NCBI RefSeq assembly: GCF_024213665.1
Contig: NZ_JANAVP010000022.1
Span: forward strand, 36,069-100,068
From: Streptomyces sp. A3M-1-3
GTDB taxonomy: Bacteria; Actinomycetota; Actinomycetes; Streptomycetales; Streptomycetaceae
Length of the DNA: 64,000 bases
Direction of reading: 5' to 3'
Under the pieces are notes generated by a model that was not told the origin of the DNA, searched no databases, and saw only the letters and a list, made by a program, of their open reading frames with translations. Shown here one piece after another: positions 1 through 8,845 of the stretch (its first letter is position 1; every line of letters begins with the position of its first letter). The translations under genes were made by a program, and so were the position numbers.

Positions 1-11
1 GCGCGTGCCCG

Positions 12-449
12 TCAGGCGGCGGGGCCCGCGACGAGCCGCCCGCCCTCCGCCCTGATCGGGACCGCGGGCAGCGGGTCGGAGGCGGGGCCGCGCAGCACCT
101 GCCCGGTCGTCACGTCGAACCGGCTCCCGTGGCAGGGACAGTTGCCCCGAGTCTCGTCCTCGATCTTGTCCAGTACGCAGCCGGCGTGGGTGCACTGCGC
201 GCTGAACGCCAGGTACTCGCCCTCGGCGGGGCGGCTCACGACGACCTTCTGCTCGCGGTAGAGCTTCGCGCCGCCCACCGGAACCTCGTCGGCCGCGCCC
301 AGGTCGACCGGGGCGGTGGGCGTGGGGGGCGTGGAGCCGCCGCTGTTCGTCTCGGTCGAGCAGGCCGTGAGCCCGAGTCCGAGCCCGGCGGCCCCGGCCA
401 GAGCCGCCCCCTTGAGCACGGTACGGCGGGCGGAGGGCTGGGCGGACAT
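12..449 (-). CDS. Rieske [2Fe-2S] ferredoxin-like lipoprotein
   Basis: 145-residue exported iron-sulfur protein. The N-terminus has a twin-arginine signal (RRTVLKG) followed by a hydrophobic stretch and a lipobox ending LTAC, so it should be folded in the cytoplasm, exported by Tat and lipid-anchored. The two Rieske cluster motifs are CTHAGC and CPCHGS, giving the Cys-His/Cys-His ligand set. The start MSAQPSARR is preferred over an upstream in-frame ATG because GGAG lies just upstream and the Tat signal begins there. It probably serves as a small electron-transfer protein; the partner is not in the window. It is transcribed away from the adjacent sugar kinase gene. Confidence 0.9.
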   Translation of the reverse strand: MSAQPSARRTVLKGAALAGAAGLGLGLTACSTETNSGGSTPPTPTAPVDLGAADEVPVGGAKLYREQKVVVSRPAEGEYLAFSAQCTHAGCVLDKIEDETRGNCPCHGSRFDVTTGQVLRGPASDPLPAVPIRAEGGRLVAGPAA

Positions 450-543
450 GAGCTGTCTCCACTGGTCAGGGGGCGGTCGGCAGAAGACGATACCGGCGGT
501 GGCCACTTACGCCTCCCACAGGCCATGGGATACGTTCCCCCGC

Positions 544-1464
544 ATGATCGTCGTCGCCGGAGAAGCACTGATCGACCTGGTGCCGCAGGGGACGGCGCCG
601 CGCGGCGAGCCCCTGCCGGCGCTGCTGCCCCGGCTGGGCGGCGGCCCGTACAACACGGCCCTTGCGCTGGGCCGGCTGGGGGCCACGGCCGCGTTCTGCT
701 CGCGGGTCTCGACGGACGGCTTCGGCGAGGCGCTGCTCGACGGTCTGCGGTCGGCCGGGGTCGACCGCACGCTCGTCCAGCGCGGGCCCGAGCCGACGAC
801 GCTGGCCGTGGCGTCCATCGGGACGGACGGCTCGGCCGGTTACGGCTTCTACGCCGAGGGCAGCGCGGACCGGTTCTTCGAGACACCGGCCGCGCTGCCC
901 GCCGGGACCCGGGCCCTGGCGCTGGGCACGTGTTCGCTGGTGCTGGAGCCCGGCGCGAGTGCGTACGAGGCGCTGCTGCGGCGGGAGGCGGCGCGCGGGG
1001 TGTTCACCCTGCTCGACCCGAACATCCGGCCGGGGCTGATCCCCGATGCGGACGCGTACCGGGCGCGGTTCAGGGGCTGGCTGCCGCACGTGGACCTGCT
1101 GAAACTGTCCGAGGAGGACGCGCGGTGGCTGGGCGGCGACCCGGCCGACTTCCTGGCGGGGGGTGCGGAGGCGGTGGTACTGACCCGGGGTGCGGCCGGG
1201 ATGACCGTACTGACGCGGGCGGGGGACGAGTTCGCGGTCCCGGCGGAACCGGTGGAAGTGGCGGACACGATCGGCGCGGGCGACACGGTGAACGCGGCAC
1301 TGCTGCACCGCCTGGCCGCGCACGACGCGCTCTCGCCACGGGCGATGGCCGCCCTGGGTAAGCCGGCATGGCAGGACACCCTCCACTTCGCAGCCCAAGC
1401 GGCGTCCCTCACCTGCTCCCGCCCAGGAGCCCAACCCCCATACGCAGCAGAACTGCCCCCGTAG
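544..1464 (+). CDS. PfkB-family carbohydrate kinase (fructokinase-like)
   Basis: 306-residue ribokinase/PfkB-fold sugar kinase. The N-terminal strand (MIVVAGEALIDL), the substrate-side glycines (GGGPYNTALALGRLG) and the C-terminal ATP/anion-hole motif with the catalytic Asp (DTIGAGDTVNAALL) are all present. The family phosphorylates sugars such as fructose with ATP; the exact substrate cannot be read from sequence. I chose the start at MIVV because the fold begins there; upstream in-frame codons add residues unlike any kinase. It is divergent from the Rieske gene. A 14-bp perfect palindrome (1465-1478) directly follows the stop and may help terminate transcription. Confidence 0.88.
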   Translation: MIVVAGEALIDLVPQGTAPRGEPLPALLPRLGGGPYNTALALGRLGATAAFCSRVSTDGFGEALLDGLRSAGVDRTLVQRGPEPTTLAVASIGTDGSAGYGFYAEGSADRFFETPAALPAGTRALALGTCSLVLEPGASAYEALLRREAARGVFTLLDPNIRPGLIPDADAYRARFRGWLPHVDLLKLSEEDARWLGGDPADFLAGGAEAVVLTRGAAGMTVLTRAGDEFAVPAEPVEVADTIGAGDTVNAALLHRLAAHDALSPRAMAALGKPAWQDTLHFAAQAASLTCSRPGAQPPYAAELPP

Positions 1465-2006
1465 CGTGGCCGGCCACGGCCAGGCAGCACAGCGGCGGCG
1501 AAGGACCCGGGACCTCCGCGCATCGGCGGAAGGCCCTGCGCCCGGCAGGCACGCGAGCCCGCGGGACGCAGCGGCCGAGGCCCGTAGCCCAGCGGCCACC
1601 CGAGCACCTCGGTACGCGACGGGCCCGCGCACCGGCTGAACGGCCCCGCTCCCAGCGGATACGCCAGACGCGCGGCCCACCCGCGCGGCGGCGACGACCC
1701 TGCGCAGCACACACACGAGCAGTCGGGCCCGAGCCGTGGCCGAGCCCCTGCGCCTACCCGAGCATCGCCGTATACGGCAGGCCCCGCGTGGCCGCGGGGA
1801 GCCCCGCCCAAACAGATACCGACCAGCGGGCCCGCGCAGCGGCCGAGGCCCCGCAGCCGCACGAGCATCGCAGTACGCGACGGGCCCGCACAGCGGCGGA
1901 ACGGCCCCGGGTCCAGCGGATCCGCCCGCCCGCGCGGCGGAGGGCAGGGCCCCCGCGACCGGCGGGTGCGAGGGGACCCGGGCGGTGGTGGGGCCCCGCC
2001 GTGGGG
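1465..2006. other. Long GC-rich spacer with diverged direct repeats
   Basis: 542 bp between the kinase stop and the uvrA stop. Open frames here are repetitive Arg/Pro/Ala translations without recognisable domains, so I do not call a gene. The notable content is a pair of diverged direct repeats (given separately). No tRNA or rRNA is visible. Confidence 0.6.
1568..1943. repeat. Two diverged ~110-bp direct repeats
   Basis: A segment starting at about 1568 (GCAGCGGCCGAGGCCC) and running to about 1690 recurs from about 1836 to 1943. Shared blocks appear in the same order: GTACGCGACGGGCCCGC, an ACGGCCCC block, CAGCGGAT and CCGCGCGGCGG. The copies differ by substitutions and small indels, so the duplication is old. 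The intervening DNA (about 1690-1835) looks partly related too. Function unknown. Confidence 0.6.
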
Positions 2007-4985
2007 TCAGGCCTTGCGGGTGCGCGGCGTCTTCGCGGTCGCCGTCCTTACCGGGACCGCGTTCGCCTTCGCCGCCACCGTCTTCTTCGCCGACGCCCGC
2101 TTCACGGGCTTCCGCGCCGCCGGCACCACCGCGTCGCTGATCCGGTCCGCGCCCAGGATGTCCCGCAGGAACTTGCCCGTGTGGCTCGCCGGGACCGAGG
2201 CGACCTGCTCCGGCGTGCCCTCGGCGACGACCAGGCCACCGCCGTTGCCGCCCTCCGGGCCCATGTCGACGACCCAGTCGGCCGTCTTGATGACGTCCAT
2301 GTTGTGCTCGATGACGATCACCGAGTTGCCCTTGTCGACGAGATTGGACAGCACCTTGATCAGCTTGCTGATGTCCTCGAAGTGCAGACCGGTCGTCGGC
2401 TCGTCCAGGACGTACACCGTCCGGCCCGTCGACCGCTTCTGGAGCTCCGAGGCGAGCTTCACGCGCTGCGCCTCACCACCCGACAGCGTCGGCGCTGACT
2501 GGCCGAGCCGGACGTATCCGAGGCCCACCTCGTTGAGCGTCTTGAGGTGGCGGGAGATGGTCGGCACGGCCTCGAAGAAGTGCAGGGCCTCCTCGATCGG
2601 CATGTCCAGCACCTCGGCGATGGACTTGCCCTTGTAGTGGACCTCCAGCGTCTCCCGGTTGTAGCGCGCCCCGTGGCAGACCTCGCACGGGACATACACA
2701 TCGGGCAGGAAGTTCATCTCGATCTTGATCGTGCCGTCGCCGGAACAGTTCTCGCAGCGGCCGCCCTTGACGTTGAAGGAGAACCGGCCTGGCAGGTAAC
2801 CGCGGACCTTCGCCTCCATCGTCTCCGCGAAGAGCCTGCGCACATGGTCGAAGACACCGGTGTACGTGGCCGGGTTGGACCGGGGCGTCCGGCCGATCGG
2901 CGACTGGTCGACGTGCACCACCTTGTCGACGAGGTCGTCGCCGTCCACCCTCGTGTGCCGCCCCGGCACCGAACGGGCGCCGTTCAGCTCACGCGCCAGG
3001 TGCGTGTAGAGGATGTCGTTGACCAGCGTCGACTTGCCGGAGCCGGAGACGCCGGTGACCGCCGTCAGCACACCCAGCGGGAAGGAGACGTCGATGTCCT
3101 GCAGGTTGTTCTCACGCGCACCGTGGACGGTCAGCTGCCGCCCCGGGTCCACCGGGCGCCGGATCTCCGGCATCAGGATGGCCTTCTTGCCGGACAGGTA
3201 CTTGCCCGTCATCGACTCCTCGTTGACCAGCAGCTCCTTCAGGGAGCCGCTGTGCACGACCTTGCCGCCGTGCTCACCCGCACCCGGGCCGATGTCGACG
3301 ACCCAGTCGGCCACCTTGATGGTGTCCTCGTCGTGCTCGACGACGATCAGGGTGTTGCCCATGTCGCGCAGCCGCACGAGCGTCTCGATCAGGCGGTGGT
3401 TGTCGCGCTGGTGCAGTCCGATGGACGGCTCGTCCAGTACGTACAGCACGCCGACCAGCCCGGAGCCGATCTGGGTGGCGAGCCGGATGCGCTGTGCCTC
3501 GCCGCCCGACAGCGTGCCGGCCGCGCGGTTCAGGGACAGGTAGTCCAGGCCGACGTCGACCAGGAACCTCAGCCGCTCGTTGACCTCCTTCAGCACCCGC
3601 TCGGCGATCTTCTTGTCGCGCGCGTCGAGCCTCAGCCGGCCGAGGAAGTCGGCGCACTCACTGATCGACATTGCGGAGACCTCGGCGATGGACTTCTCCA
3701 TCACCGTGACCGCGAGGACGATCGGCTTCAGGCGGGTGCCCTCACAGGTCGGGCAGGGCACCTCGCGCATATAGCCCTCGAAGCGCTCGCGGCTGGAGTC
3801 GCTCTCCGCCTCCGAGTGCCGCCGCTTGACGAACGGCACCGCTCCTTCGAAGGAGGTGGTGTACGCCCGCTCACGCCCGTACCGGTTGCGGTAGCGGACC
3901 TCGATCTGGGTCTTGTGCCCGTACAGCAGTGCCTTCTTGGCACGCTGGGGCAGCCCGGCCCACGGAATGTCCGTACGGAAGCCGAGCTCGTCGGCGAGCG
4001 CGCCGACCAGCCGGGCGAAGTAGTCCTTGGTGTGGCCGAGCGACCACGGCGAGACCGCGCCCTCGTCGAGGGACTTCTCCTCGTCCGGGATGATCAGCTC
4101 GGGGTCGACCTCCATACGCGTGCCGATGCCGGTGCAGTCCGGGCAGGCGCCGAAGGGCGAGTTGAACGAGAAGGAGCGCGGCTCCAGTTCCTCGAAGGAC
4201 AGGTCGTCGTACGGGCAGTAGAGGTGCTCGGAGTACATCCGCTCACGCTCGGGGTCGTCCTCGGGCAGGTCCACGAAGTCGAGGATGACCATGCCGCCGG
4301 AGAGGCCGAGCGCGGTCTCGACCGAGTCGGTCAGCCGGCGCTTGGCGCTGTCCTTGACGGTGAGGCGGTCGACGACCACCTCGATGGTGTGCTTCTCCTG
4401 CTTCTTCAGCGTGGGCGGCTCGGTCAGCTGGATCGTCTCGCCGTCCACCCGCGCCCGGCTGTATCCCTTGGTCTGCAGGTCCGCGAAGAGGTCGACGAAC
4501 TCACCCTTGCGTTCACGCACCAGCGGCGACAGGACCTGGAAGCGGCTGCCCTCCGCCAGGCCCAGCACCTTGTCGACAATGGCCTGCGGCGACTGGCGCG
4601 TGATGGGGCGGCCGCAGTCGGGGCAGTGCGGCTTGCCGATCCGGGCGAAGAGCAGACGCAGGTAGTCGTAGACCTCGGTGATGGTGCCGACCGTCGAGCG
4701 CGGGTTGCGCGAGGTCGACTTCTGGTCGATGGAGACCGCCGGGGACAGGCCCTCGATGAAGTCGACGTCGGGCTTGTCCATCTGGCCGAGGAACTGACGG
4801 GCGTACGAGGAGAGGGACTCGACGTACCGGCGCTGCCCCTCGGCGAAGATCGTGTCGAACGCGAGGGACGACTTGCCCGAACCCGAGAGTCCGGTGAAGA
4901 CGATGAGCGAGTCGCGGGGCAGGTCGAGCGAGACGTTCTTGAGGTTGTGCTCGCGAGCGCCACGAACGATGAGACGGTCGGCCAC
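2007..4985 (-). CDS. uvrA: Excinuclease ABC subunit A
   Basis: 992-residue DNA-damage recognition ATPase of nucleotide excision repair; it loads UvrB at lesions. Two ABC modules are visible: Walker A GLSGSGKSS near residue 38 and GVSGSGKST near 648, with LSGGEAQR signatures in each half. Zinc-finger cysteine pairs occur near residue 119 (HCPDC) and around 740-770 (CENC, CEVC). I chose GTG at 4985 (VADRLIVRGAREHN) because AGAAAGG lies 11 nt upstream; the in-frame GTG at 4997 overlaps that ribosome-binding site. Its partner uvrB lies 8 kb away on the same strand. No convincing LexA box was seen upstream. Confidence 0.97.
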   Translation of the reverse strand: MADRLIVRGAREHNLKNVSLDLPRDSLIVFTGLSGSGKSSLAFDTIFAEGQRRYVESLSSYARQFLGQMDKPDVDFIEGLSPAVSIDQKSTSRNPRSTVGTITEVYDYLRLLFARIGKPHCPDCGRPITRQSPQAIVDKVLGLAEGSRFQVLSPLVRERKGEFVDLFADLQTKGYSRARVDGETIQLTEPPTLKKQEKHTIEVVVDRLTVKDSAKRRLTDSVETALGLSGGMVILDFVDLPEDDPERERMYSEHLYCPYDDLSFEELEPRSFSFNSPFGACPDCTGIGTRMEVDPELIIPDEEKSLDEGAVSPWSLGHTKDYFARLVGALADELGFRTDIPWAGLPQRAKKALLYGHKTQIEVRYRNRYGRERAYTTSFEGAVPFVKRRHSEAESDSSRERFEGYMREVPCPTCEGTRLKPIVLAVTVMEKSIAEVSAMSISECADFLGRLRLDARDKKIAERVLKEVNERLRFLVDVGLDYLSLNRAAGTLSGGEAQRIRLATQIGSGLVGVLYVLDEPSIGLHQRDNHRLIETLVRLRDMGNTLIVVEHDEDTIKVADWVVDIGPGAGEHGGKVVHSGSLKELLVNEESMTGKYLSGKKAILMPEIRRPVDPGRQLTVHGARENNLQDIDVSFPLGVLTAVTGVSGSGKSTLVNDILYTHLARELNGARSVPGRHTRVDGDDLVDKVVHVDQSPIGRTPRSNPATYTGVFDHVRRLFAETMEAKVRGYLPGRFSFNVKGGRCENCSGDGTIKIEMNFLPDVYVPCEVCHGARYNRETLEVHYKGKSIAEVLDMPIEEALHFFEAVPTISRHLKTLNEVGLGYVRLGQSAPTLSGGEAQRVKLASELQKRSTGRTVYVLDEPTTGLHFEDISKLIKVLSNLVDKGNSVIVIEHNMDVIKTADWVVDMGPEGGNGGGLVVAEGTPEQVASVPASHTGKFLRDILGADRISDAVVPAARKPVKRASAKKTVAAKANAVPVRTATAKTPRTRKA

Positions 4986-5168
4986 GCCGGTCCGCACCTT
5001 TCTTGAGAGAAGCAGGGGGACTATGCAGAACAGCCCCCGTCCCAGGGTATGGGGGGCGCCGAGCGATGTCGTAAGGATTCAGCTCCGAGCCTATAGCACG
5101 CGCATTCGATTTTCCGTACAGGCCGGGATGCTTCACCCGATCGAGTGGACGGCGCTATCGTCGACGGC

Positions 5169-5861
5169 ATGATCGATCATGTGCGCGACCTGGCATCTGT
5201 ACGTGAAGCGACCGAGCGGCTCCTCGCCGCGACCGGCAAACTGGACAACGCGGCTGTGACCGAGCCGTCACGACTCCCCGGCTGGACCCGCGGCCACGTC
5301 CTCGCCCACCTGGCCCGCAACGCGGACGCGCTCGTCAATGTCCTCGAAGGCCGGCCGATGTACGTCAGCGCCGAGGCCCGCGACGCCGACATCGAGCGCG
5401 ACGCGCCCCGCCCCCTCGACGTACAGCTCGCGGACGTACGCGACAGCGACGCCCGATTCCAGCGGGCGGCCGACGCCCCGGCCGACTGGTCCCGCACCCT
5501 CACCCTGCGCAACGGCGTCACCGACGCCGCCGCGCGGCTGCCCTTCCGCCGGCTGATCGAAATCGAGCTGCACCATGTCGACCTGGGCATCGGCTACGAG
5601 CTGGAGGACCTTCCGTGGGAATTCACCGGACGCGAGATCGAGTTCCTCACGGAACGCTTCTCCGGCCACCCGGACGTACCGTCCCTCATCCTGGCGGCGG
5701 CCGACGGGCGCCAGTGGCGCACCGGCCGCACCACCGACACCACCCCTCTCACGGTCAGCGGCAGCGCCGCCGGGCTGCTGGGCTGGCTGGCCGGCCGCGG
5801 CGACAAGGGAGCGGGCCTGGACACCGGCGGAGCCCCGCTGCCGCCGCTGCCCCCGCTATAG
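5169..5861 (+). CDS. Mycothiol-dependent maleylpyruvate isomerase family protein
   Basis: 230-residue DinB-like four-helix enzyme of the actinobacterial mycothiol-dependent maleylpyruvate isomerase N-terminal family. The sequence GWTRGHVLAHLARNADAL contains the first metal-ligand His, and EIELHHVDLG supplies the later His residues. Known members isomerise maleylpyruvate using mycothiol; many paralogues have unknown substrates. ATG at 5169 is chosen because it begins the first helix (MIDHVRDLASVREATE); an upstream in-frame start adds eight residues. It is divergent from uvrA and 9 bp from the next gene, which suggests co-transcription with the hydrolase downstream. Confidence 0.85.
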   Translation: MIDHVRDLASVREATERLLAATGKLDNAAVTEPSRLPGWTRGHVLAHLARNADALVNVLEGRPMYVSAEARDADIERDAPRPLDVQLADVRDSDARFQRAADAPADWSRTLTLRNGVTDAAARLPFRRLIEIELHHVDLGIGYELEDLPWEFTGREIEFLTERFSGHPDVPSLILAAADGRQWRTGRTTDTTPLTVSGSAAGLLGWLAGRGDKGAGLDTGGAPLPPLPPL

Positions 5862-5870
5862 GCTGAGCCC

Positions 5871-6527
5871 ATGACGTACAGCGGAGTGGTACGGGTCGGC
5901 GGACCGGCGGATGTGCACGAGCTGGCGGACCTGATGATCTCCAAGGTCGCGGTCGGCCCGATGGACAACAACGCGTACCTGCTGCGGTGCCGGGCGACCG
6001 GCGAGCAGCTGCTCGTCGACGCGGCCAACGACACCGAGACGCTGCTCCACCTGATCGGTGACGACGGCATCGCGTCCGTCGTCACCACCCACCGGCACGG
6101 CGACCACTGGCAGGCCCTCGAAGCCGTGGTCGCCGCGACCGGCGCCCGTACCTTCGCGGGGCGGTACGACGCCGAGGGCCTTCCCGTCGCGACCGACGTC
6201 CCGGTCGAGGACGGCGACACCATCCAGGTCGGCCGGGTTTCCCTGACCGCCCGTCACCTGGTCGGCCACACGCCGGGCTCCATCGCGCTCGTGTACGACG
6301 ACCCGCACGGCCACCCGCACCTGTTCACCGGCGACTGCCTCTTCCCCGGCGGGGTGGGCAACACGCACAAGGACCCGAAGGCCTTCGCGAGCCTGATCGA
6401 CGATGTCGAGCGGAAGCTCTTCGACCGGCTGCCGGACGAGACGTGGGTCTACCCGGGCCACGGCAAGGACACGACCCTGGGCGACGAGCGGCCGCACCTG
6501 CCTGAATGGCGCGCTCGCGGCTGGTAG
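5871..6527 (+). CDS. Metallo-beta-lactamase-fold hydrolase
   Basis: 218-residue MBL-fold metal hydrolase of the glyoxalase-II-like group. The metal motif is THRHGDHW (HxHxDH), followed by GHTPGSIAL with a further His ligand, the Asp in FTGDCLF, and a C-terminal YPGHG. The adjacent mycothiol-linked gene makes a thioester, persulfide or mycothiol-conjugate substrate plausible, but this is inference. It starts 9 bp after the previous stop with no strong ribosome-binding site, consistent with translational coupling. Confidence 0.88.
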   Translation: MTYSGVVRVGGPADVHELADLMISKVAVGPMDNNAYLLRCRATGEQLLVDAANDTETLLHLIGDDGIASVVTTHRHGDHWQALEAVVAATGARTFAGRYDAEGLPVATDVPVEDGDTIQVGRVSLTARHLVGHTPGSIALVYDDPHGHPHLFTGDCLFPGGVGNTHKDPKAFASLIDDVERKLFDRLPDETWVYPGHGKDTTLGDERPHLPEWRARGW

Positions 6528-6561
6528 GCGGTAGGCCCGCAGGCGCACTTGTACCGTCCGC

Positions 6562-7275
6562 TCAGCCGGCTGTATCGGTGCGGGGCGCGGCGCCGGCGAA
6601 TCGTTCCGCCACCTCCCTCGGAAGCGGGCCCAGGTGCAGCAACCCGGTGACGAGCCGGGTGGTGAGGGTATGCCACTCGCCCGCGCCCCGCAGCATGGCG
6701 TGATCGCCGCCGGGCATCCGCAGCGCACAGGACTCGGCGCCTGCCGCCCGGGCCCGCTCCTCGAAGGCCCAGGAGTCGCGCGGGTCGGTCACCCGGTCGC
6801 GGTCGCCGTGCACCAGCACGATCCGGCGGCCCGCCAGGTGCTCCACCGGCTCGCCGGGCGGGCACCACGGGGCGAGGCCCACGACGGCCCGTACGGTCGA
6901 GTGGCCGGCCACCCGCAGAGCCGCGCGCCCGCCCATCGAATGGCCGACCAGGACAACGGGGACGGGCCCGGTCAGCCGCGTCAGTTCGTCGAGTGCCCGG
7001 CGGGCGTCACGGGCTGCATCGCCCCGTACGCCGTTCCAGCCGCGGTGGCGGTAGCGGACCTGCGCCAGCACAACACCGTCGTCCGCGGTGGCCCGCGCGA
7101 TCGCCCGGGCGAAGGGGCGCATCCGGGCGCCCGGCAGATTCCAGCGTGTGGGCGGCTCGAGCGCGTCCGCACGGCCGCCGTGCAGCAGCACAACGGCGGC
7201 CCGCGGTCGTTCTGCGGTCCGCTCGACGACGAGAGCGGGACCGGGAGGCAGCGCCTTCGTGTCGCGTACGGCCAT
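6562..7275 (-). CDS. Alpha/beta hydrolase (dienelactone-hydrolase-like)
   Basis: 237-residue cytoplasmic serine hydrolase. The oxyanion region is VVLLHGG, the nucleophile elbow is GHSMGG, the acid residue is likely in HGDRDRVTDP and the catalytic His in GGDHAML. There is no signal peptide. The substrate is unknown. It converges on the MBL-fold gene across a 34-bp gap and is divergent from the MHS transporter across about 200 bp, which probably contains both promoters. Confidence 0.88.
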   Translation of the reverse strand: MAVRDTKALPPGPALVVERTAERPRAAVVLLHGGRADALEPPTRWNLPGARMRPFARAIARATADDGVVLAQVRYRHRGWNGVRGDAARDARRALDELTRLTGPVPVVLVGHSMGGRAALRVAGHSTVRAVVGLAPWCPPGEPVEHLAGRRIVLVHGDRDRVTDPRDSWAFEERARAAGAESCALRMPGGDHAMLRGAGEWHTLTTRLVTGLLHLGPLPREVAERFAGAAPRTDTAG

Positions 7276-7476
7276 GGGTCAGTCCTCAGCTCCTCAAGGG
7301 GTTCCGGCCGGGCCGCGCGCGTTCGGCCCCCGTCTTGTATTCGGAGCCCGGGGCAGGGTGGATGGGCCGGGCGTACCGATTCTTACAGGGAGGGGTGCAC
7401 GGAGGGTGCACGCAGGCGGCCGCGTATGCCTCCGCGCGCCCCATAACCGCCCTCCGGGGCGGGTAGTTGGAGCGTC

Positions 7477-8826
7477 ATGCGCGAAGATCACCCCCCATCC
7501 GGGTCTCCGTCCATGGCCCGTCTCGCGGCCGCGTCACTCGCCGGGACCGCCATCGAGTTCTACGACTTCTTCGTCTACGGGACCGCTGCCGCGCTGGTCC
7601 TGGGGCCCCTCTTCTTCCCGACGTTCTCGCCGCTGGCCGGGACGCTCGCCGCGTTCGGCACCTTCGCCGTCGGCTTCCTGTCCCGGCCACTGGGCGCCGT
7701 GGTCTTCGGCCATATCGGCGACCGGTACGGCCGGCGTCCGGTGCTGTTCGCCTCCCTGCTGCTGACCGGCTTCGCGACCGTGGCGGTGGGGTGCGTACCG
7801 ACGTACGGATCCATCGGAGTCGCCGCGCCCGTCCTGCTGTTGGTGCTGCGCTTCCTCCAGGGTCTCGGGCTCGGCGGTGAGTGGGGCGGCGCGGTGCTGC
7901 TCACCGCGGAGCACGCTCCCGAGCGGCGGCGCGGGCTGTGGGCGAGCTTCCCGCAAGTCGGGCCGGCGGTCGGCTTTCTGCTGGCCAACGGGGTGATGCT
8001 GGCCCTCTCGGCGGCGCTGACGGATGCTCAGTTCCGGTCGTGGGGATGGCGCGTGCCGTTCTGGGCGGCGGGCGTGCTCGCGCTGGCCGGGCTGCTGCTG
8101 CGTACCTCCCTGACCGAGACCCCGCAGTTCAGGAAGCTCGCCGAGACAGGGCAGCGGGCGAATGTGCCGCTGGCCGACGTGGTGCGCGGGCACTGGCGGC
8201 TGGTGCTGCTGACCGCGGGCGCGCTCTCGGTCGGGTACGCCGTGTTCTACGCGGTGAGCACCTGGGCGCTCGCCTACGGGACGGAACAGCTCGGGGTGAG
8301 CCGGACCGTGATGCTCACCTGCATCATGGCGGCCGTCGCGATCCAGGGGGCCGCGACGCCGTTTGCGGCGATGCTCGGCGACCGGTACGGGCGCCGGCCG
8401 ATGTGCCTGCTGGGATGCGCGGCGGCGGCGGTGTGGATGTTCCCGCTGATCGCGCTGCTGCGCACCGGCGAACCGCTGCTGATGTTCCTCGGCTTCCTGG
8501 GCGCGCTGCTGGCCTTCATCACCATGTTCGCGGTGGTCGCCGCGTACCTGCCCGAGCTGTACGAGCCGCGGGTGCGCTGCACGGGCGCCGCCGTCGGCTA
8601 CAACCTGGGCGGGGTGGTCGGAGGTGCGCTGACCCCTATCGTGGCCACTGCGGTGGCCACCGGGGACGGGCCGCCGTGGGGTGTGGCCGCATATCTGACC
8701 GGCATCGCGCTGCTCAGTCTGGGCTGTTTCGCACTCCTGCCGGAGACCCTGCCCGCGGCGGCACGGACCGGGTCTCCGGAGACGACTGAGGCGACGCCGG
8801 ACGCGACGGAGGCCGCGCCCGCCTGA
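7477..8826 (+). CDS. MFS transporter, metabolite:H+ symporter (MHS) type
   Basis: 449-residue twelve-helix membrane transporter. The N-terminus (GTAIEFYDFFVYGTAAAL), the loop motif GHIGDRYGRRP between helices 2 and 3 and GLGLGGEWGGAVL are hallmarks of the MHS/ProP-ShiA-KgtP branch, which imports organic acids or compatible solutes with protons. A second RYGRRP motif occurs at the start of the C-terminal half. The tail is Thr/Glu/Ala-rich. Substrate cannot be assigned. It converges on terC with 12 bp between stops and a hairpin spanning both. Confidence 0.9.
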   Translation: MREDHPPSGSPSMARLAAASLAGTAIEFYDFFVYGTAAALVLGPLFFPTFSPLAGTLAAFGTFAVGFLSRPLGAVVFGHIGDRYGRRPVLFASLLLTGFATVAVGCVPTYGSIGVAAPVLLLVLRFLQGLGLGGEWGGAVLLTAEHAPERRRGLWASFPQVGPAVGFLLANGVMLALSAALTDAQFRSWGWRVPFWAAGVLALAGLLLRTSLTETPQFRKLAETGQRANVPLADVVRGHWRLVLLTAGALSVGYAVFYAVSTWALAYGTEQLGVSRTVMLTCIMAAVAIQGAATPFAAMLGDRYGRRPMCLLGCAAAAVWMFPLIALLRTGEPLLMFLGFLGALLAFITMFAVVAAYLPELYEPRVRCTGAAVGYNLGGVVGGALTPIVATAVATGDGPPWGVAAYLTGIALLSLGCFALLPETLPAAARTGSPETTEATPDATEAAPA

Positions 8827-8845
8827 CGCCGTCCGCGGTCAGGCG
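8820..8845. terminator. Hairpin spanning two convergent stop codons
   Basis: CGCCTGAC (8820-8827) and GTCAGGCG (8838-8845) form a perfect 8-bp stem around a 10-nt loop. The stem contains the stop codons of the MHS transporter (+) and terC (-), so it could act as a compact bidirectional terminator. No T-tract is present, as is usual in this kind of genome. Confidence 0.5.

Noticed and set aside
1568..1943. CRISPR-like array in the spacer before uvrA
   Set aside because: Only two diverged copies more than 250 bp apart, no constant spacer length and no cas genes.
2547..5006. Long plus-strand frame opposite uvrA (819 codons)
   Set aside because: It is antisense to an intact, highly conserved uvrA, with composition explained by high-GC codon bias and no domains.
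4998..5168. Possible SOS (LexA) box before uvrA
   Set aside because: I looked for a TCGAAC-type palindrome and found only partial matches (ATTCGATTTTCC); not sufficient.
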